Origin: Streptomyces viridochromogenes DSM 40736 | Lineage (GTDB): Bacteria; Actinomycetota; Actinomycetes; Streptomycetales; Streptomycetaceae | Reading direction: 5' to 3' | Assembly (NCBI RefSeq): GCF_000158955.1 | Contig: NZ_GG657757.1 | Coordinates: forward strand, 2,581,465 to 2,645,464 | DNA length: 64,000 bases | Part shown: in pieces, positions 8,297 through 18,025 of the stretch | Numbering within the stretch: position 1 is the first letter of the stretch | Layout: each line of letters begins with the position of its first letter | Position numbers and translations under genes: made by a program | The notes under the pieces: model-generated | Database searches by the model: none | Told to the model about the DNA's origin: nothing | The model's input: the letters and a program-made list of their open reading frames with translations, nothing else

Positions 8297-10339
8297 TCAC
8301 GATGGCCGGAAGCCGCTCGTGCAGGACGGACGCAGGACAGGGGCAGGCCGTGCGACCGTCGCCCGCGGCCCCGTCAGCACGTACACGAGCCCGAAGCCCA
8401 CCCCGACGGCGACGGCCCCGCCCACCGCGTCGAGCACCCAGTGATTGCCCGTCGCCACGATCGAGCAGCCGGTGAGCAGCGGGTGCAGCACTCCCAGGGT
8501 CTTCACCCACCACCGGCGCGCCAGGACGGCGATCACGATGCCGCACCACAGCGCCCAGCCGAAGTGCAGGGACGGCATGGCCGCGTACTGGTTGGTCAGG
8601 TGGGTGAGGGTGCCGTAGTCGGGCTGGGAGAAGTCCTGGACGCCGTGGACGGTGTCGATGAAGCCGAGTCCGGGCATCAGGCGCGGCGGGGCCAGGGGGT
8701 AGAGCCAGAAGCCGGCCAGGGCGAGCAGGGTGGCGAAGCCGAGGGCGGAGCGGGCCCAGCGGTAGTCGGCCGGGCGGCGCCCGTACAGGACGGCGAGGAC
8801 GGCCAGCGGGACGACGAAGTGGAACGACACGTAGTAGTGGTCGAGGAACTCCCGTAGCCAGGCGGTCCCGGCGACCAGATGGTTGGCCCAGCGCTCGACG
8901 TCGATGCGCAGGGCCCGTTCCAGGCCCAGGATCTGCCGGCCGTGCTCCTCGGCCCCGGCCCGGCCGGAGGAGTTGCTGCCGCCGGTGGCGGCGAGCCGGA
9001 TCTCGGAGTAGGCGGCGTAGGCGACCCGGAGGAGGAGCAGCTCCAGGAGGAGGTTGGGCCGGTTGAGGGCCCTGCGCAGGTACGGCACCAGCGGCACGTG
9101 GCGGAGTCGGGCCGGGACGGCGGGGGCGTACTGGGCCGGCAGGGGCGACCGGTAGTACGGCGAGGCGCGGGAGAGGAACGGCACGGCCACGGCGGCGGCG
9201 ACGGCGGCCAGCAGGACGAGGTTGTCGCGCAGCGGGTCCAGTGACGACATCTCGGGCAGCAGCATGCCGGCCGGCAGGGTCATGACCAGGACGACGGCGA
9301 CCGGCCACACGTACCGGTCGCAGGCCCGTCGGCCGGCCCGGCCGACGACCGCGAGCAGCAGCCACAGCAGCTGGTGCTGCCAGGCCGTGGGCGAGACGAC
9401 GATCGCGGCGCAGCCGGTGATGGCGACGGCCAGGAGGAGCTGGCCGTCGTCGAAGCAGCGCACGGCGCGGCGCAGGGCCAGGACGGCGACGACCGTGCCG
9501 AGCGTGAGGAAGAGCGCGACCTCCAGGGTGCCGTTCAGGCCGAGCCGCAGCAGGGCGCCGTGCAGGGACTGGTTGCCGAGGCCGTCGGCCCGGCCGCCGA
9601 GGCCGACGCCGGCCAGGTGGTGGACCCAGTAGGTGTGGGAGTCGTGCGGCATCGCGGCCCAGGCGAGCGCGGTGCCGGCGGCGAAGGTGACGCCGGTGGC
9701 GAGGGCGGCGCGTCGGCGGCCGGTGAACCACAGCAGGGGCGCGAAGAGCAGCAGGGTGGGCTGGAGCGCGGCGGCGACGCCGATGAGCAGGCCGCTGGTG
9801 CGCTGACCGTGGACGACGAAGCAGCCGAGCAGGACGAGCAGGACCGGGACGATGCTGGTCTGGCCGAGCCACAGGGCGTTGCGCACCGGCAGGGACAGCA
9901 TGAGCAGGCCGATGGCGACGGGCGCGGCCAGCAGGGCGGTGCGGCGTCCGACGGGCGGGGGCAACGCGCGGGCGGCGATCAGGCCGAGGGCGACGACCAG
10001 CAGCAGCGTGCCGAAGGTCCAGCCCCAGCCGAGGGCCTGTTCGGCCGAACGGGTGAGGGGTTTGAGGACGAGCCCGCTGAAGGGGGTGCCGGTGAAGCGG
10101 GTGGAGTCGTAGAGGGAGCCGTTCACGTGCAGCACGCCGTTCGGCCCGACCCAGGTCTCCAGGTCCGTCAGCCGCTTCCCGCGGGGGGAGCCGAGGACGA
10201 CGGCCATCTGCCGTGCGGCGAGGGCGGCGACGGCCAGCCACAGCCCGAGGCAGACCACACGCAGACGTGCGCGGGCTCCGCCGACGGCAGTCGCTCCGAG
10301 GACTTCCGTCGGCCGTCCGCTGCGCTCCGCATTCGTCAC
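8297..10339 (-). CDS. GT87 mannosyltransferase-PAP2 phosphatase fusion
   Basis: The product is about 680 residues with two membrane modules. The N-terminal half (about 1-400) is a polytopic GT87 (DUF2029) glycosyltransferase of the kind that uses polyprenyl-phosphate sugars; it shows the early TRFTGTPFSG loop and LWLGQTSIVPVLL. The C-terminal half (about 440-665) is a PAP2_3/inositolphosphotransferase-like domain with MPSLHFGWAL and NHWVLDAVGG, matching the two catalytic His motifs. The fusion could add a mannosyl group and handle a phosphate or inositol head group in lipid-glycan synthesis. GTG at 10339 follows AGAAGG; the longer frame to 10492 is rejected. Confidence 0.85.
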   Translation of the reverse strand: MTNAERSGRPTEVLGATAVGGARARLRVVCLGLWLAVAALAARQMAVVLGSPRGKRLTDLETWVGPNGVLHVNGSLYDSTRFTGTPFSGLVLKPLTRSAEQALGWGWTFGTLLLVVALGLIAARALPPPVGRRTALLAAPVAIGLLMLSLPVRNALWLGQTSIVPVLLVLLGCFVVHGQRTSGLLIGVAAALQPTLLLFAPLLWFTGRRRAALATGVTFAAGTALAWAAMPHDSHTYWVHHLAGVGLGGRADGLGNQSLHGALLRLGLNGTLEVALFLTLGTVVAVLALRRAVRCFDDGQLLLAVAITGCAAIVVSPTAWQHQLLWLLLAVVGRAGRRACDRYVWPVAVVLVMTLPAGMLLPEMSSLDPLRDNLVLLAAVAAAVAVPFLSRASPYYRSPLPAQYAPAVPARLRHVPLVPYLRRALNRPNLLLELLLLRVAYAAYSEIRLAATGGSNSSGRAGAEEHGRQILGLERALRIDVERWANHLVAGTAWLREFLDHYYVSFHFVVPLAVLAVLYGRRPADYRWARSALGFATLLALAGFWLYPLAPPRLMPGLGFIDTVHGVQDFSQPDYGTLTHLTNQYAAMPSLHFGWALWCGIVIAVLARRWWVKTLGVLHPLLTGCSIVATGNHWVLDAVGGAVAVGVGFGLVYVLTGPRATVARPAPVLRPSCTSGFRPS

Positions 10340-10630
10340 ACCCCGTTGACCTTCTACCCGATATGACCCCCTTCGTCCGGTTGACGATAGTGCGCGAGGC
10401 GTGCGGCTGCCTCCCGTGAACGCGAGAAGGATCACATCAAGATCATGCGGGAACCGTTCCCGGCCGGGCAGACGTGCCTGCACAACCGGCATTTAGATGC
10501 AGCCTGCAACGAAAGGCATACCGCCCGTGAACGGGCATTCTCCGCCTATCGTCGCTTTTTCGGCCCGTACGACAGCGCCGCCGCGCGGACCGCGTCCCTG
10601 TCCCCGTCGAAAGGTAGGCGAGCGAATCTT

Positions 10631-12001
10631 GTGACTGCCTCAGTCATCGCTCCTACGTCCCTGATCAAGAGCCGCACCGCGAAGGCCCCCGACACCACCG
10701 TCACCGATCCCGCGCTCGTCAAGCGCGCCGTGAAGGCGGCGGCGCTGGGCAACGCGATGGAATGGTTCGACTTCGGCGTCTACAGCTACATCGCGGTCAC
10801 GCTGGGCAAGGTCTTCTTCCCCTCGGGCAACCCCACCGCCCAGCTGCTGTCCACGTTCGGCGCCTTCGCCGCGGCCTTCCTGGTCCGCCCCCTCGGCGGC
10901 ATGGTCTTCGGCCCGCTCGGCGACCGCGTCGGCCGCCAGAAGGTCCTCGCCCTGACCATGATCATGATGGCCGCGGGCACCTTCGCGATCGGTCTGATCC
11001 CGTCGTACGCGACGATCGGTGTCGGCGCGCCGATCCTGCTCCTGGTGGCCCGGCTCGTGCAGGGCTTCTCCACCGGCGGTGAGTACGCGGGCGCCTCCAC
11101 GTTCATCGCCGAGTACGCCCCCGACAAGCGGCGCGGCTTCCTCGGCAGCTGGCTGGAGTTCGGCACGCTGGCCGGCTACATCGGCGGCGCGGGCCTGGTC
11201 ACGATCATGACCGCCCTGCTCTCCGCCGACGACCTGACCTCCTGGGGCTGGCGCATCCCGTTCCTGATCGCGGGCCCGATGGGCATCATCGGCCTCTACC
11301 TGCGCATGCGCCTGGAGGAGACCCCGGCGTTCGCGGCCGAGGCGGAGAAGGCCGAGAACAACCGCCCCAAGACGCCGCTGCGCGAGATGGTCACCGGCCA
11401 GTGGCGCGCGCTGCTGCTCTGCGTCGGCCTGGTGCTGGTCTTCAACGTCACCGACTACATGCTGCTGTCGTACATGCCGAGCTACCTGACCGGTCAGCTC
11501 CACTACGACGAGACGCACGGTCTGCTCGTCGTCCTCGGCGTGATGGCGCTGATGATGATCGCCCAGCCGTTCGTCGGCGCGCTGACCGACCGGGTCGGCC
11601 GCCGCCCGGTGATCGCCACCGGCTGCGCGGGCTTCCTGCTGCTGTCCGTCCCGGCCCTGCTGCTGATCCGCCAGGGCAGCCTGCTCGCCGTCGGACTCGG
11701 GATGGGCGCCCTCGGCATGTTGCTGGTGTGCTTCACGGCGGCGATGCCCTCGGCCCTGCCCGCGCTGTTCCCGACGAACGTGCGCTACGGCTCCCTGTCC
11801 ATCGGCTTCAACGTCTCCGTGTCCCTCTTCGGCGGTACGACGCCGCTGGTGGTCACCGCTCTGATCGGCGCGACCGGGAACATGATGATGCCCGCCTACT
11901 ACATGATGGCGGCGGCCGTGATCGGCGGTTTCGCGGTGTGGCGCATGGCGGAGTCGGCGGGTCGTCCGCTGCCGGGGTCGGCACCCTCCGTGGAGCGGTG
12001 A
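10631..12001 (+). CDS. MHS-family MFS transporter (ProP/KgtP-like)
   Basis: The 456-residue protein has 12 predicted helices. MHS hallmarks are NAMEWFDFGVYSY at the first helix, the loop GPLGDRVGRQKVL after helix 2, and LQGFSTGGEYAGA-like RLVQGFSTGGEYAG in helix 4. A second DRVGRRP motif marks the C-half. Family members are proton symporters for betaine, proline or dicarboxylates. The GTG at 10631 is preferred because the upstream extension to 10445 is not membrane-like and has no homology signature. A compact hairpin (12007-12024) follows the stop. Confidence 0.85.
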   Translation: MTASVIAPTSLIKSRTAKAPDTTVTDPALVKRAVKAAALGNAMEWFDFGVYSYIAVTLGKVFFPSGNPTAQLLSTFGAFAAAFLVRPLGGMVFGPLGDRVGRQKVLALTMIMMAAGTFAIGLIPSYATIGVGAPILLLVARLVQGFSTGGEYAGASTFIAEYAPDKRRGFLGSWLEFGTLAGYIGGAGLVTIMTALLSADDLTSWGWRIPFLIAGPMGIIGLYLRMRLEETPAFAAEAEKAENNRPKTPLREMVTGQWRALLLCVGLVLVFNVTDYMLLSYMPSYLTGQLHYDETHGLLVVLGVMALMMIAQPFVGALTDRVGRRPVIATGCAGFLLLSVPALLLIRQGSLLAVGLGMGALGMLLVCFTAAMPSALPALFPTNVRYGSLSIGFNVSVSLFGGTTPLVVTALIGATGNMMMPAYYMMAAAVIGGFAVWRMAESAGRPLPGSAPSVER

Positions 12002-12006
12002 GACAC

Positions 12007-12024
12007 GCCGGGTGAAAACCCGGC
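12007..12024 (+). terminator. GNRA-loop hairpin after the MHS transporter
   Basis: Arms GCCGGGT and ACCCGGC pair perfectly around a GAAA tetraloop, five bases after the stop codon. Confidence 0.7.
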
Positions 12025-12106
12025 TGACAGTCGACGCGCGCACCAACTATCTTCGTCGGCGCCACTGGTTAGGGAAGCTAACTATGCGTACGAAAGGTAC
12101 AGGTGC

Positions 12107-12778
12107 ATGAGCGAGTCGCACGTCTGGGACGAGGTCGACGCCTACTTCACCGCTCACCTCGCCCCGGACGACGAAGCCCTGGCGGCAGCCCTGCGTGACA
12201 GCGACGCCGCCGGGCTTCCGCACATCAACGTCGCGGGCAACCAGGGCAAGCTCCTGCAGCTCCTGGCCCAGATCCAGGGCGCCCGCCACATCCTGGAGAT
12301 CGGCACGCTCGGCGGCTACAGCACCATCTGGCTGGCCCGTGCCCTGCCCGCCGACGGGCGGCTGGTCTCCCTGGAGTACGACCCCCGGCACGCCGAGGTC
12401 GCCGTCCGCAACATCGCCCGCGCCGGCCTCGACGAGCTCGTGGAGGTGCGGGTGGGACCGGCCCTGGAGTCGCTGCCCAAGCTGGCGGACGAGAACCCGC
12501 CGCCGTTCGACCTGGTCTTCATCGACGCCGACAAGGTCAACAACCCGCACTACGTGGAGTGGGCCCTGAAGCTCACCAGCACGGGCAGTCTGATCGTCCT
12601 CGACAACGTCGTACGAGGCGGCCGGGTCCTGGACGCGGACAGCACCGCCCCGGACGTGACGGGCACCCGCACCGCGATCGAACTGATCGCCGGCCATCCG
12701 AGGCTGAGCGGCACGGCGATCCAGACGGTCGGCATGAAGGGCTACGACGGCTTCGCGCTGGCGCGCGTACTGGCGTGA
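12107..12778 (+). CDS. Class I SAM-dependent O-methyltransferase
   Basis: This 223-residue enzyme belongs to the Methyltransf_3 (caffeoyl-CoA/catechol OMT-like) family. The SAM site is seen in LEIGTLGGYSTIWLA (from residue 63) and the acidic SLEYDP, and the metal site in FIDADK (138-143). The methyl acceptor is unknown. The start has GAAAGG upstream. A small inverted repeat GTTAG/CTAAC (12068-12082) overlaps the likely promoter and could be an operator. Confidence 0.9.
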   Translation: MSESHVWDEVDAYFTAHLAPDDEALAAALRDSDAAGLPHINVAGNQGKLLQLLAQIQGARHILEIGTLGGYSTIWLARALPADGRLVSLEYDPRHAEVAVRNIARAGLDELVEVRVGPALESLPKLADENPPPFDLVFIDADKVNNPHYVEWALKLTSTGSLIVLDNVVRGGRVLDADSTAPDVTGTRTAIELIAGHPRLSGTAIQTVGMKGYDGFALARVLA

Positions 12779-12905
12779 TCCCCGGCGGACACGCCAGCAG
12801 GCCTTCCGCGCCAGGCCGTCGCACCACAGACCACCGCGCCGCGGGTCACCGCGCCGCGGGCGGTCGCGCGGAAGGCCGGGGCGGTCACGCCGAAGGCCCG
12901 GGGGG

Positions 12906-13298
12906 TCACGCCTCGTGGAAGAAGCCCACGTTGACGCTGCGCGGGGCGGTGCGGTCCTGGATGATGACCTCGCCGCTGCCGCCCCTGGGCAGCGGGACGG
13001 TGCCGCCGTAGGCCAGGGGCTGGGCGTACTCCCCGACCGTCAGCCGGACTTCGGAGGACGGGTCGGGCTGGGAGCCACGCAGCCAGGTCAGCTGCCAGGT
13101 CCCGTCGGGGCCGCACAGGAACTCCAGGTGGACGCGGGAGACGAACAGCCAGTCGTCCGGCGTCGTGAGCCGGCACACCGACTTGTCGCGGCCCACCCGC
13201 AGCACGGCGCCCGGCTCGCTGGGCGCGTCGGCCATGAGCATGCCGGCCGTGGCACCCTCCTCCGCCGCGGACACGGCGGCCATGGTGAGTTCGAGCAC
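12906..13298 (-). CDS. FHA-like phosphopeptide-binding protein
   Basis: The 130-residue product has the FHA pattern: LRVGRDKSVC, then LFVSRVHLEF, a hydrophobic strand WQLTW and a C-terminal GGSGEVIIQDRT. FHA domains bind phosphothreonine. There is no second domain. GTG at 13298 has a perfect AGGAGG seven bases upstream, so the longer frame to 13346 is rejected. It is divergent from the DUF1992 gene, with which it shares a short promoter region. Confidence 0.75.
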   Translation of the reverse strand: MLELTMAAVSAAEEGATAGMLMADAPSEPGAVLRVGRDKSVCRLTTPDDWLFVSRVHLEFLCGPDGTWQLTWLRGSQPDPSSEVRLTVGEYAQPLAYGGTVPLPRGGSGEVIIQDRTAPRSVNVGFFHEA

Positions 13299-13387
13299 GT
13301 GCGCTCCTCCTGAGACGTCCCAATAGGTCTGCGAAGCCCGCCGCATGATAGAACGCCCGGCCGCGCGGTGTCCGGCACAATGGCCTC

Positions 13388-13825
13388 ATGACCGAGCGAA
13401 AGCCACCTGGCGTCGACTTCGAGTCCTGGGTCGACCGGCAGATCCGCGACGCGGAGGCACGCGGGGAGTTCGAACGGTTGCCGGGAGCGGGCGAGCCGCT
13501 CCCGCGCGACGTGGAGAGCACGTACGACGAACTGTGGTGGGTCAAGCGGAAGATGGCCCGCGAGGGCTTCTCCGTGCTCCCGCCGGCGCTGGCGTTGCGC
13601 AAGGAGGCGGAGGACGCGCTCGAGGCCGCGTACGCGGCCCCTTCCGAGCGGATCGTCAGGAAGATCATCGGCGAGGTCAACGACAAGATCCGCGAGATGA
13701 TGTTCAAGCCGCCGCCCGGCCCCCCGCTGGGAAAGAAGCCGTACGACGTCGAGGACGTCGTACGGCAGTGGCGGGAGCGCCGGGCGGCGCAGCAGCCGGG
13801 TGGTTCGCCCCGGTCAGACGTGTAG
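13388..13825 (+). CDS. DUF1992 (DnaJ-C28-like) protein
   Basis: The 145-residue protein carries the DUF1992 core: WVDRQIRDAEARGEFERLPG, GKPL-like GAGEPLPRD, and LRKEAED later on. This domain also occurs in eukaryotic DNAJC28. The biochemical role is unknown. The 3' end overlaps the convergent gene by 12 bases. Confidence 0.85.
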   Translation: MTERKPPGVDFESWVDRQIRDAEARGEFERLPGAGEPLPRDVESTYDELWWVKRKMAREGFSVLPPALALRKEAEDALEAAYAAPSERIVRKIIGEVNDKIREMMFKPPPGPPLGKKPYDVEDVVRQWRERRAAQQPGGSPRSDV

Positions 13826-14404
13826 CAGTCGTTCCGCCAGTTCCCGGTAGTCCTTCAGGGCCAGCCGCAGCTGCTCGGTGTCGGCGCTCGACACGGGCTT
13901 GCCCTCGCCGCTCTCGACGGACTGCCAGGAGTGGCGCAGGGTGCGGCGGCGCTTCGTCACGGCCTCGGTGAAGCGGGCCGCGATCTCCTCCAGCACGTGG
14001 TCGGCCTCCTCGACGGCGGCCCGGGGCCCGTCGACGAACCCGGCGACGGCGTGCTGCAACTGCGAGCCGAGCTTGTCGGACTCGTCGTGGGCGAGGAGGT
14101 GGGAGCCGGAGGCGCCCGTCTTGTGGGTGCCGGTGAGGTCTCCCGCGTGGGTGCCGGTCCCCGCGCCGGTGGCGCCCTCCGGGCCGGTGCCGTAGGAGTC
14201 GCCGCGGGGCGCTTCCGTACCGTGCAGGTCCGTGGCGTGCACGTCCGTGCCGTGCCTGCCGGTGCGGTCCGTGTCCACGCCACGGTCCGTGCGCGGTGCC
14301 GTCGTGCCGTGGCCGGTGCCCAGGGCGGTCTCGCCGCGGGCGTCAGGGGCGGTGGGGTCGCCGGCGACGGAGGGGTCGCCGGGCTGGCGGGTCATGTCGG
14401 ACAT
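13814..14404 (-). CDS. Hypothetical protein with a Gly/Thr/His-rich N-terminus
   Basis: The first 100 of 196 residues are low-complexity (G, T, D, H, R). The folded part (about 108-196) contains VAGFVDGPRAAVEEADHVLEE, which mirrors VDSPREAVAEADRLLAE in the upstream gene, so the two are paralogues. There is no signal peptide or membrane segment. Start and upstream stop are three bases apart, implying one transcript. Function is unknown. Confidence 0.75.
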   Translation of the reverse strand: MSDMTRQPGDPSVAGDPTAPDARGETALGTGHGTTAPRTDRGVDTDRTGRHGTDVHATDLHGTEAPRGDSYGTGPEGATGAGTGTHAGDLTGTHKTGASGSHLLAHDESDKLGSQLQHAVAGFVDGPRAAVEEADHVLEEIAARFTEAVTKRRRTLRHSWQSVESGEGKPVSSADTEQLRLALKDYRELAERLLHV

Positions 14405-14407
14405 GGC

Positions 14408-15121
14408 TCAACTCTCCTTCGCCTGACGTCGGTGGAGCGCCCACGGCATGTGCCCGCCGCGGGCGGACGGGGCCTCGCGGCCGCCGTTCAGTCCGGCACG
14501 GTGCCGTCCGCTGTCCTCGCGTCCGCCCTCGTGCCGTGCGCCGGTGTGGCCTCCGCCGTCGTGGCGGGCCGGCCGGACCAGCTCCTCGAACAGGGCGCGG
14601 GCCGCCACCATGGCCTCGCGCATGTCTTCCGTACCGGTGCCGCCGTCCCGGGCGTCCTCCGCCCGCAGATGCGCGGCACGGTGGACGCGCCGGTAGCCGT
14701 CGACGTGGTGGGCGTGGTGCACGGACAGCGCGGCGAGCTGCTCCTCGTACTGCCCGCCGTCCGGGAAGCCCCGGGCGCCGGCCAGCTCGGCGAGCAGCCG
14801 GTCCGCCTCGGCGACCGCCTCCCGCGGCGAGTCGACGAACCGCTCCTGGGCGGCCGTCCAGCGCGCCTCGTACCGCTCGCGCTGCGCCGGCTCCAACGCC
14901 CGTTCGCGCAGGTCGCCGTGGCGGTGCACACGCTCGGTGAGTTCACGCTCGGCGGCCTTGGCGTCGCCGTCGTGCCGGGCGACGGCCCGGTCGTACTCGG
15001 GTCCGAAGCGCCGCTTGAGGCTCGGGCCACGCCGAGGCCCTCGGGCGCGCAGGGTCATGGCGGCCGCGATGATGACGACCGCCGCGATCACGATCAGAGC
15101 AATGATCAGGCCAGTGGACAT
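14408..15121 (-). CDS. Membrane-anchored paralogue of the downstream hypothetical
   Basis: The 237-residue protein starts with one N-terminal helix (LIIALIVIAAVVIIAAAMT). A soluble alpha-helical part follows, with SLKRRFGPEYDRAVARHDGD, ALEPAQRERY and FVDSPREAVAEADRLLAEL. This layout is a common conserved hypothetical in Streptomyces. The ATG at 15121 has GGAAGG five bases upstream. The same frame stays open far upstream through the MFS gene, but the ribosome site and helix mark the true start. Confidence 0.82.
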   Translation of the reverse strand: MSTGLIIALIVIAAVVIIAAAMTLRARGPRRGPSLKRRFGPEYDRAVARHDGDAKAAERELTERVHRHGDLRERALEPAQRERYEARWTAAQERFVDSPREAVAEADRLLAELAGARGFPDGGQYEEQLAALSVHHAHHVDGYRRVHRAAHLRAEDARDGGTGTEDMREAMVAARALFEELVRPARHDGGGHTGARHEGGREDSGRHRAGLNGGREAPSARGGHMPWALHRRQAKES

Positions 15122-15280
15122 GAATGCCTTCCGGGTTCTCGGCCCAACCGGCTCTCCTCGCGAGCCGGTTCGCCGATCGGGTAGCCCGGAAGCCCGCCCC
15201 CAAACGGCACCCTCGGCCTGCCCACGCCCGAACACCCCCTGGTTTATCCGGTTGCGGGCGAGGTAGGGCGGCCGCCGAGA

Positions 15281-15864
15281 ATGCCGGACATGACCTGGAC
15301 CGTGACCCCGGAGCCGTACGACTCCCCCGTCGCCGCCGCCCTCTGGCGGGCCTACTACACGGAGGTCAGCGACCGCTGGTACCTGCTGCACGAGGGGCGC
15401 CGGACCGACCCGGACGAGCTGGAGCGGGAGATCGCCGCCCGGCCGGGCACCGATCTCGCGCCGCCGCGCGGGCAGCTGCTGGTCGCCCGGTACGGCGGTG
15501 AGCCGGCCGGCACCGCCGGGGTGCGGCTGCGGGAGGGCTCGACCGGCGAGCTCACGCGGGTGTTCCTGCGCGAGGCGCTGCGCGGCAGGGGCGGCGCCGC
15601 GCTGCTGGTCCGGGCCGCCGAGGACGCCGCCCGGGCCCTCGGCGCCACCCGGATGGTCCTCGACACCCGCGGTGACCTCGTAGAGGCCCGTGCCCTCTAC
15701 GCCCGCCTCGGCTACACGGAGACCGAGCCGTACAACGACGACCCGTACGCCGAGCACTGGTTCGCCCAACACCTGGGCCGGAACCCGGGCGCCCTCACCC
15801 CAAAGGTTCCCGGGGGCGGTTCGTGCGGACGCTCCTGCCTCGATCCGCACAGTTCCGCCGCTGA
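15281..15864 (+). CDS. GNAT N-acetyltransferase, 3' end uncertain
   Basis: The acetyl-CoA site is visible as VFLREALRGRGGAALLVRA, followed by LGATRMVLDT and ALYARLGYTE, which covers the whole GNAT fold by about residue 165 (15776). The frame then has no stop until 17884, antisense to the MFS gene, which cannot be real. If one base is missing in 15777-15861, the frame would end at TGA 15862-15864, the end given here. The substrate is unknown. The gene starts back to back with the paralogue gene at 15121. Confidence 0.7.
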
Positions 15865-17866
15865 GCTCGTGGACGAGCTGCACCAGGTCGGTGGGCCGGT
15901 CGGGCCCCCACCAGTCGCCGAGCAGCTCGGCGAGCGACGCCTCACGGGCCTGCGCCAGCCGCTCGGCGACCTCGCGCCCCTGGCCGGTCAGGACCAATTC
16001 GCCCCCTCCGCGTTCGACGAGCCGCCGTTCCTCCACCTGGCGTACGGCGTCCATGATCACGCCGAGCGGGACGGGCATGCGGTCGGCCAGCACGCCGGGC
16101 TCCACCGCGCCGTGCCACCGGATCCGCAGCAGCAGCCAGCCGGCCGCGGGCAGCAGGTCGTAGCCCGCCCTCGCGATGATCTGCTGATAGATCTCGCGCC
16201 GTCCCGCGCGGGTGCCGAGCACCGACAGCGCGCGGCACACCTCGTCGTAGGAGGACCGCTCCACGGGGTTGCTGGCCAGGGTCTCGGTGCCGTCGGGCGC
16301 GGTGACCGAGGCGCGCAGCCGGTCCTCCTTCAGGAACCAGGCCAGCACGAAGCCGAGGAGCGCGACCGGGGCGGCGTACAGGAAGACGTCCGTGATGGAG
16401 ACGGCGTAGGCGTGCAGGGCGGGCGGGCGCAGGTCGGGCGGCAGGGCGGCGATGCCGCGCGGGTCGGCCTCCAGCGCGTCCACGGAGGCTCCGGGCGGGA
16501 GCCGCGCGCCCCGGAAGGCGTCCGTGAGCTGGTCGCCGAGCCGGCCGGCGAAGATCGTGCCGAAGACGGCGACGCCGAACGAGGCGCCGATGGAGCGGAA
16601 GAAGGTCGCGCCGGAGGTGGCGACGCCCAGGTCCTCGTACGGGACGGCGTTCTGCACGATGAGCACGAGGACCTGCATCACCAGGCCGAGACCGAGTCCG
16701 AAGACGAAGAAGAAGCAGCTCAGCTCGATGCCGGGACTGTGTTCGTCGATCTGGTGCAGCAGGAGCAGACCGAGGGTGGTGACGCCGGTGCCGGCGACCG
16801 GGAACACCTTCCAGCGGCCGGTCCGGCTGACGATCTGCCCGGAGACCGTCGAGGCCAGCAGCAGGCCCAGCACCATGGGCAGCATGTGCACACCGGACAT
16901 GGTGGGGCTGACGCCCTGCACGATCTGGAGGAAGGTCGGCAGGTAGGTCATCGCGCCGAACATGGCGAGGCCGATGACGAAACTGATCACGACGGAGAGC
17001 GTGAAGGTGCGGACGCGGAAGAGCGTCAGCGGCAGGACGGGTTCGGCCGCCCGGCGCTCGACGACCACGAAGGCGACGGCGAGGACGACGCCCAGGACCG
17101 CGAGCGTGACGATCTGCGCGGACCCCCACCCCCAGGTGGTCCCCCCGAGGGAGGCGACGAGCACCAGGCAGGTGGCGACGGCGGCGATGAGGAAGGTGCC
17201 GAGGTAGTCGATGACGTGCCGCTGGGTCCGGCGCGGGATGTGCAGCGCGGTCGCGATCACGGCGAGCGCGACGATGCCGACGGGCAGGTTGACGTAGAAC
17301 ACCCAACGCCAGCTCAGATGCTGGGTGAGCACTCCGCCGAGCAGCGGCCCGAGCACACTGGTCGCTCCGAAGACGGCCCCGAACAGCCCTTGGTAGCGCC
17401 CTCGTTCACGCGGCGGGACGAGGTCGCCGACGATCGCCATGGACAGCACGATCAACCCGCCGCCGCCGAGCCCCTGCACGGCCCGGAAGGCGATCAGCTG
17501 GGCCATGTCCTGCGCGGTGCCGCACAGCGCGGAGCCGGCCAGGAAGATCACGATCGCCGTCTGGAACAGCCTCTTGCGCCCGTACTGGTCGCCGAGCTTG
17601 CCCCACAGCGGGGTCGCGGCGGTCGCGGCCAGCAGGTACGCGGTGACCACCCAGGACAGGTGCTCCATGCCGCCGAGGTCGCTGACGATGGTGGGCAGCG
17701 CGGTCGACACGATGGTCTGGTCGAGGGCGGCGAGCAGCAGGCCGAGGAGCAGGGCGCCGATGGAGACCAGCACGTTCCCGGAGACCCGCTCCTGAGCGGG
17801 AATGCCCTGGTCCGGCGGTGTGGCGGCGCGCGCGTCCTCGGCCTCGAAGACCTCGTCCCCTGCCAT
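15795..17866 (-). CDS. DHA2-type MFS exporter with C-terminal winged-helix domain
   Basis: About 14 membrane helices carry DHA2 motifs: LDQTIVSTALPTI in helix 1, GKLGDQYGRKRLFQ, and GAVFGATSVLGPLLGG (motif C of drug-proton antiporters). After about residue 530 a soluble tail resembles a MarR-like winged helix (YDLLPAAGWLLLRI, VERGGGELVLTGQGREVAE). The ATG at 17866 follows GGGAGG. The 3' end is uncertain: as read, the frame runs on into the gene at 14408. A one-base correction would end it at 15795; shifting the other way gives a tail ending at 15712. Likely a multidrug or metabolite exporter. Confidence 0.8.
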
Positions 17867-18025
17867 GCGTCCTCCCAGGGCTGATGTGACGTTTTCCATC
17901 GTGACCGGTGTGACCCGCTATGGCCTGCCGAGCCCCTTTGGAAGCAGTCGTTCCGGGGGCTCGCCGGCCGCACTGTGGAGAAGATCTGGATAATCTCTGG
18001 AGTTCGCGAGGGGAGGGAGTGACGC

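Noticed and set aside
12068-12082. Iron box before the O-methyltransferase
   Set aside because: GTTAG-N5-CTAAC has the wrong spacing for DmdR/IdeR boxes; at most a small operator.
15281-17884. 867-residue GNAT-led frame
   Set aside because: Only the first 165 residues are GNAT-like; the rest mirrors the MFS gene.
14408-17899. 1163-residue fused MFS-membrane protein frame
   Set aside because: The 3' third includes its own ribosome site and helix at 15121, and the junction is antisense to GNAT. The fusion is due to an absent stop, not a real protein.
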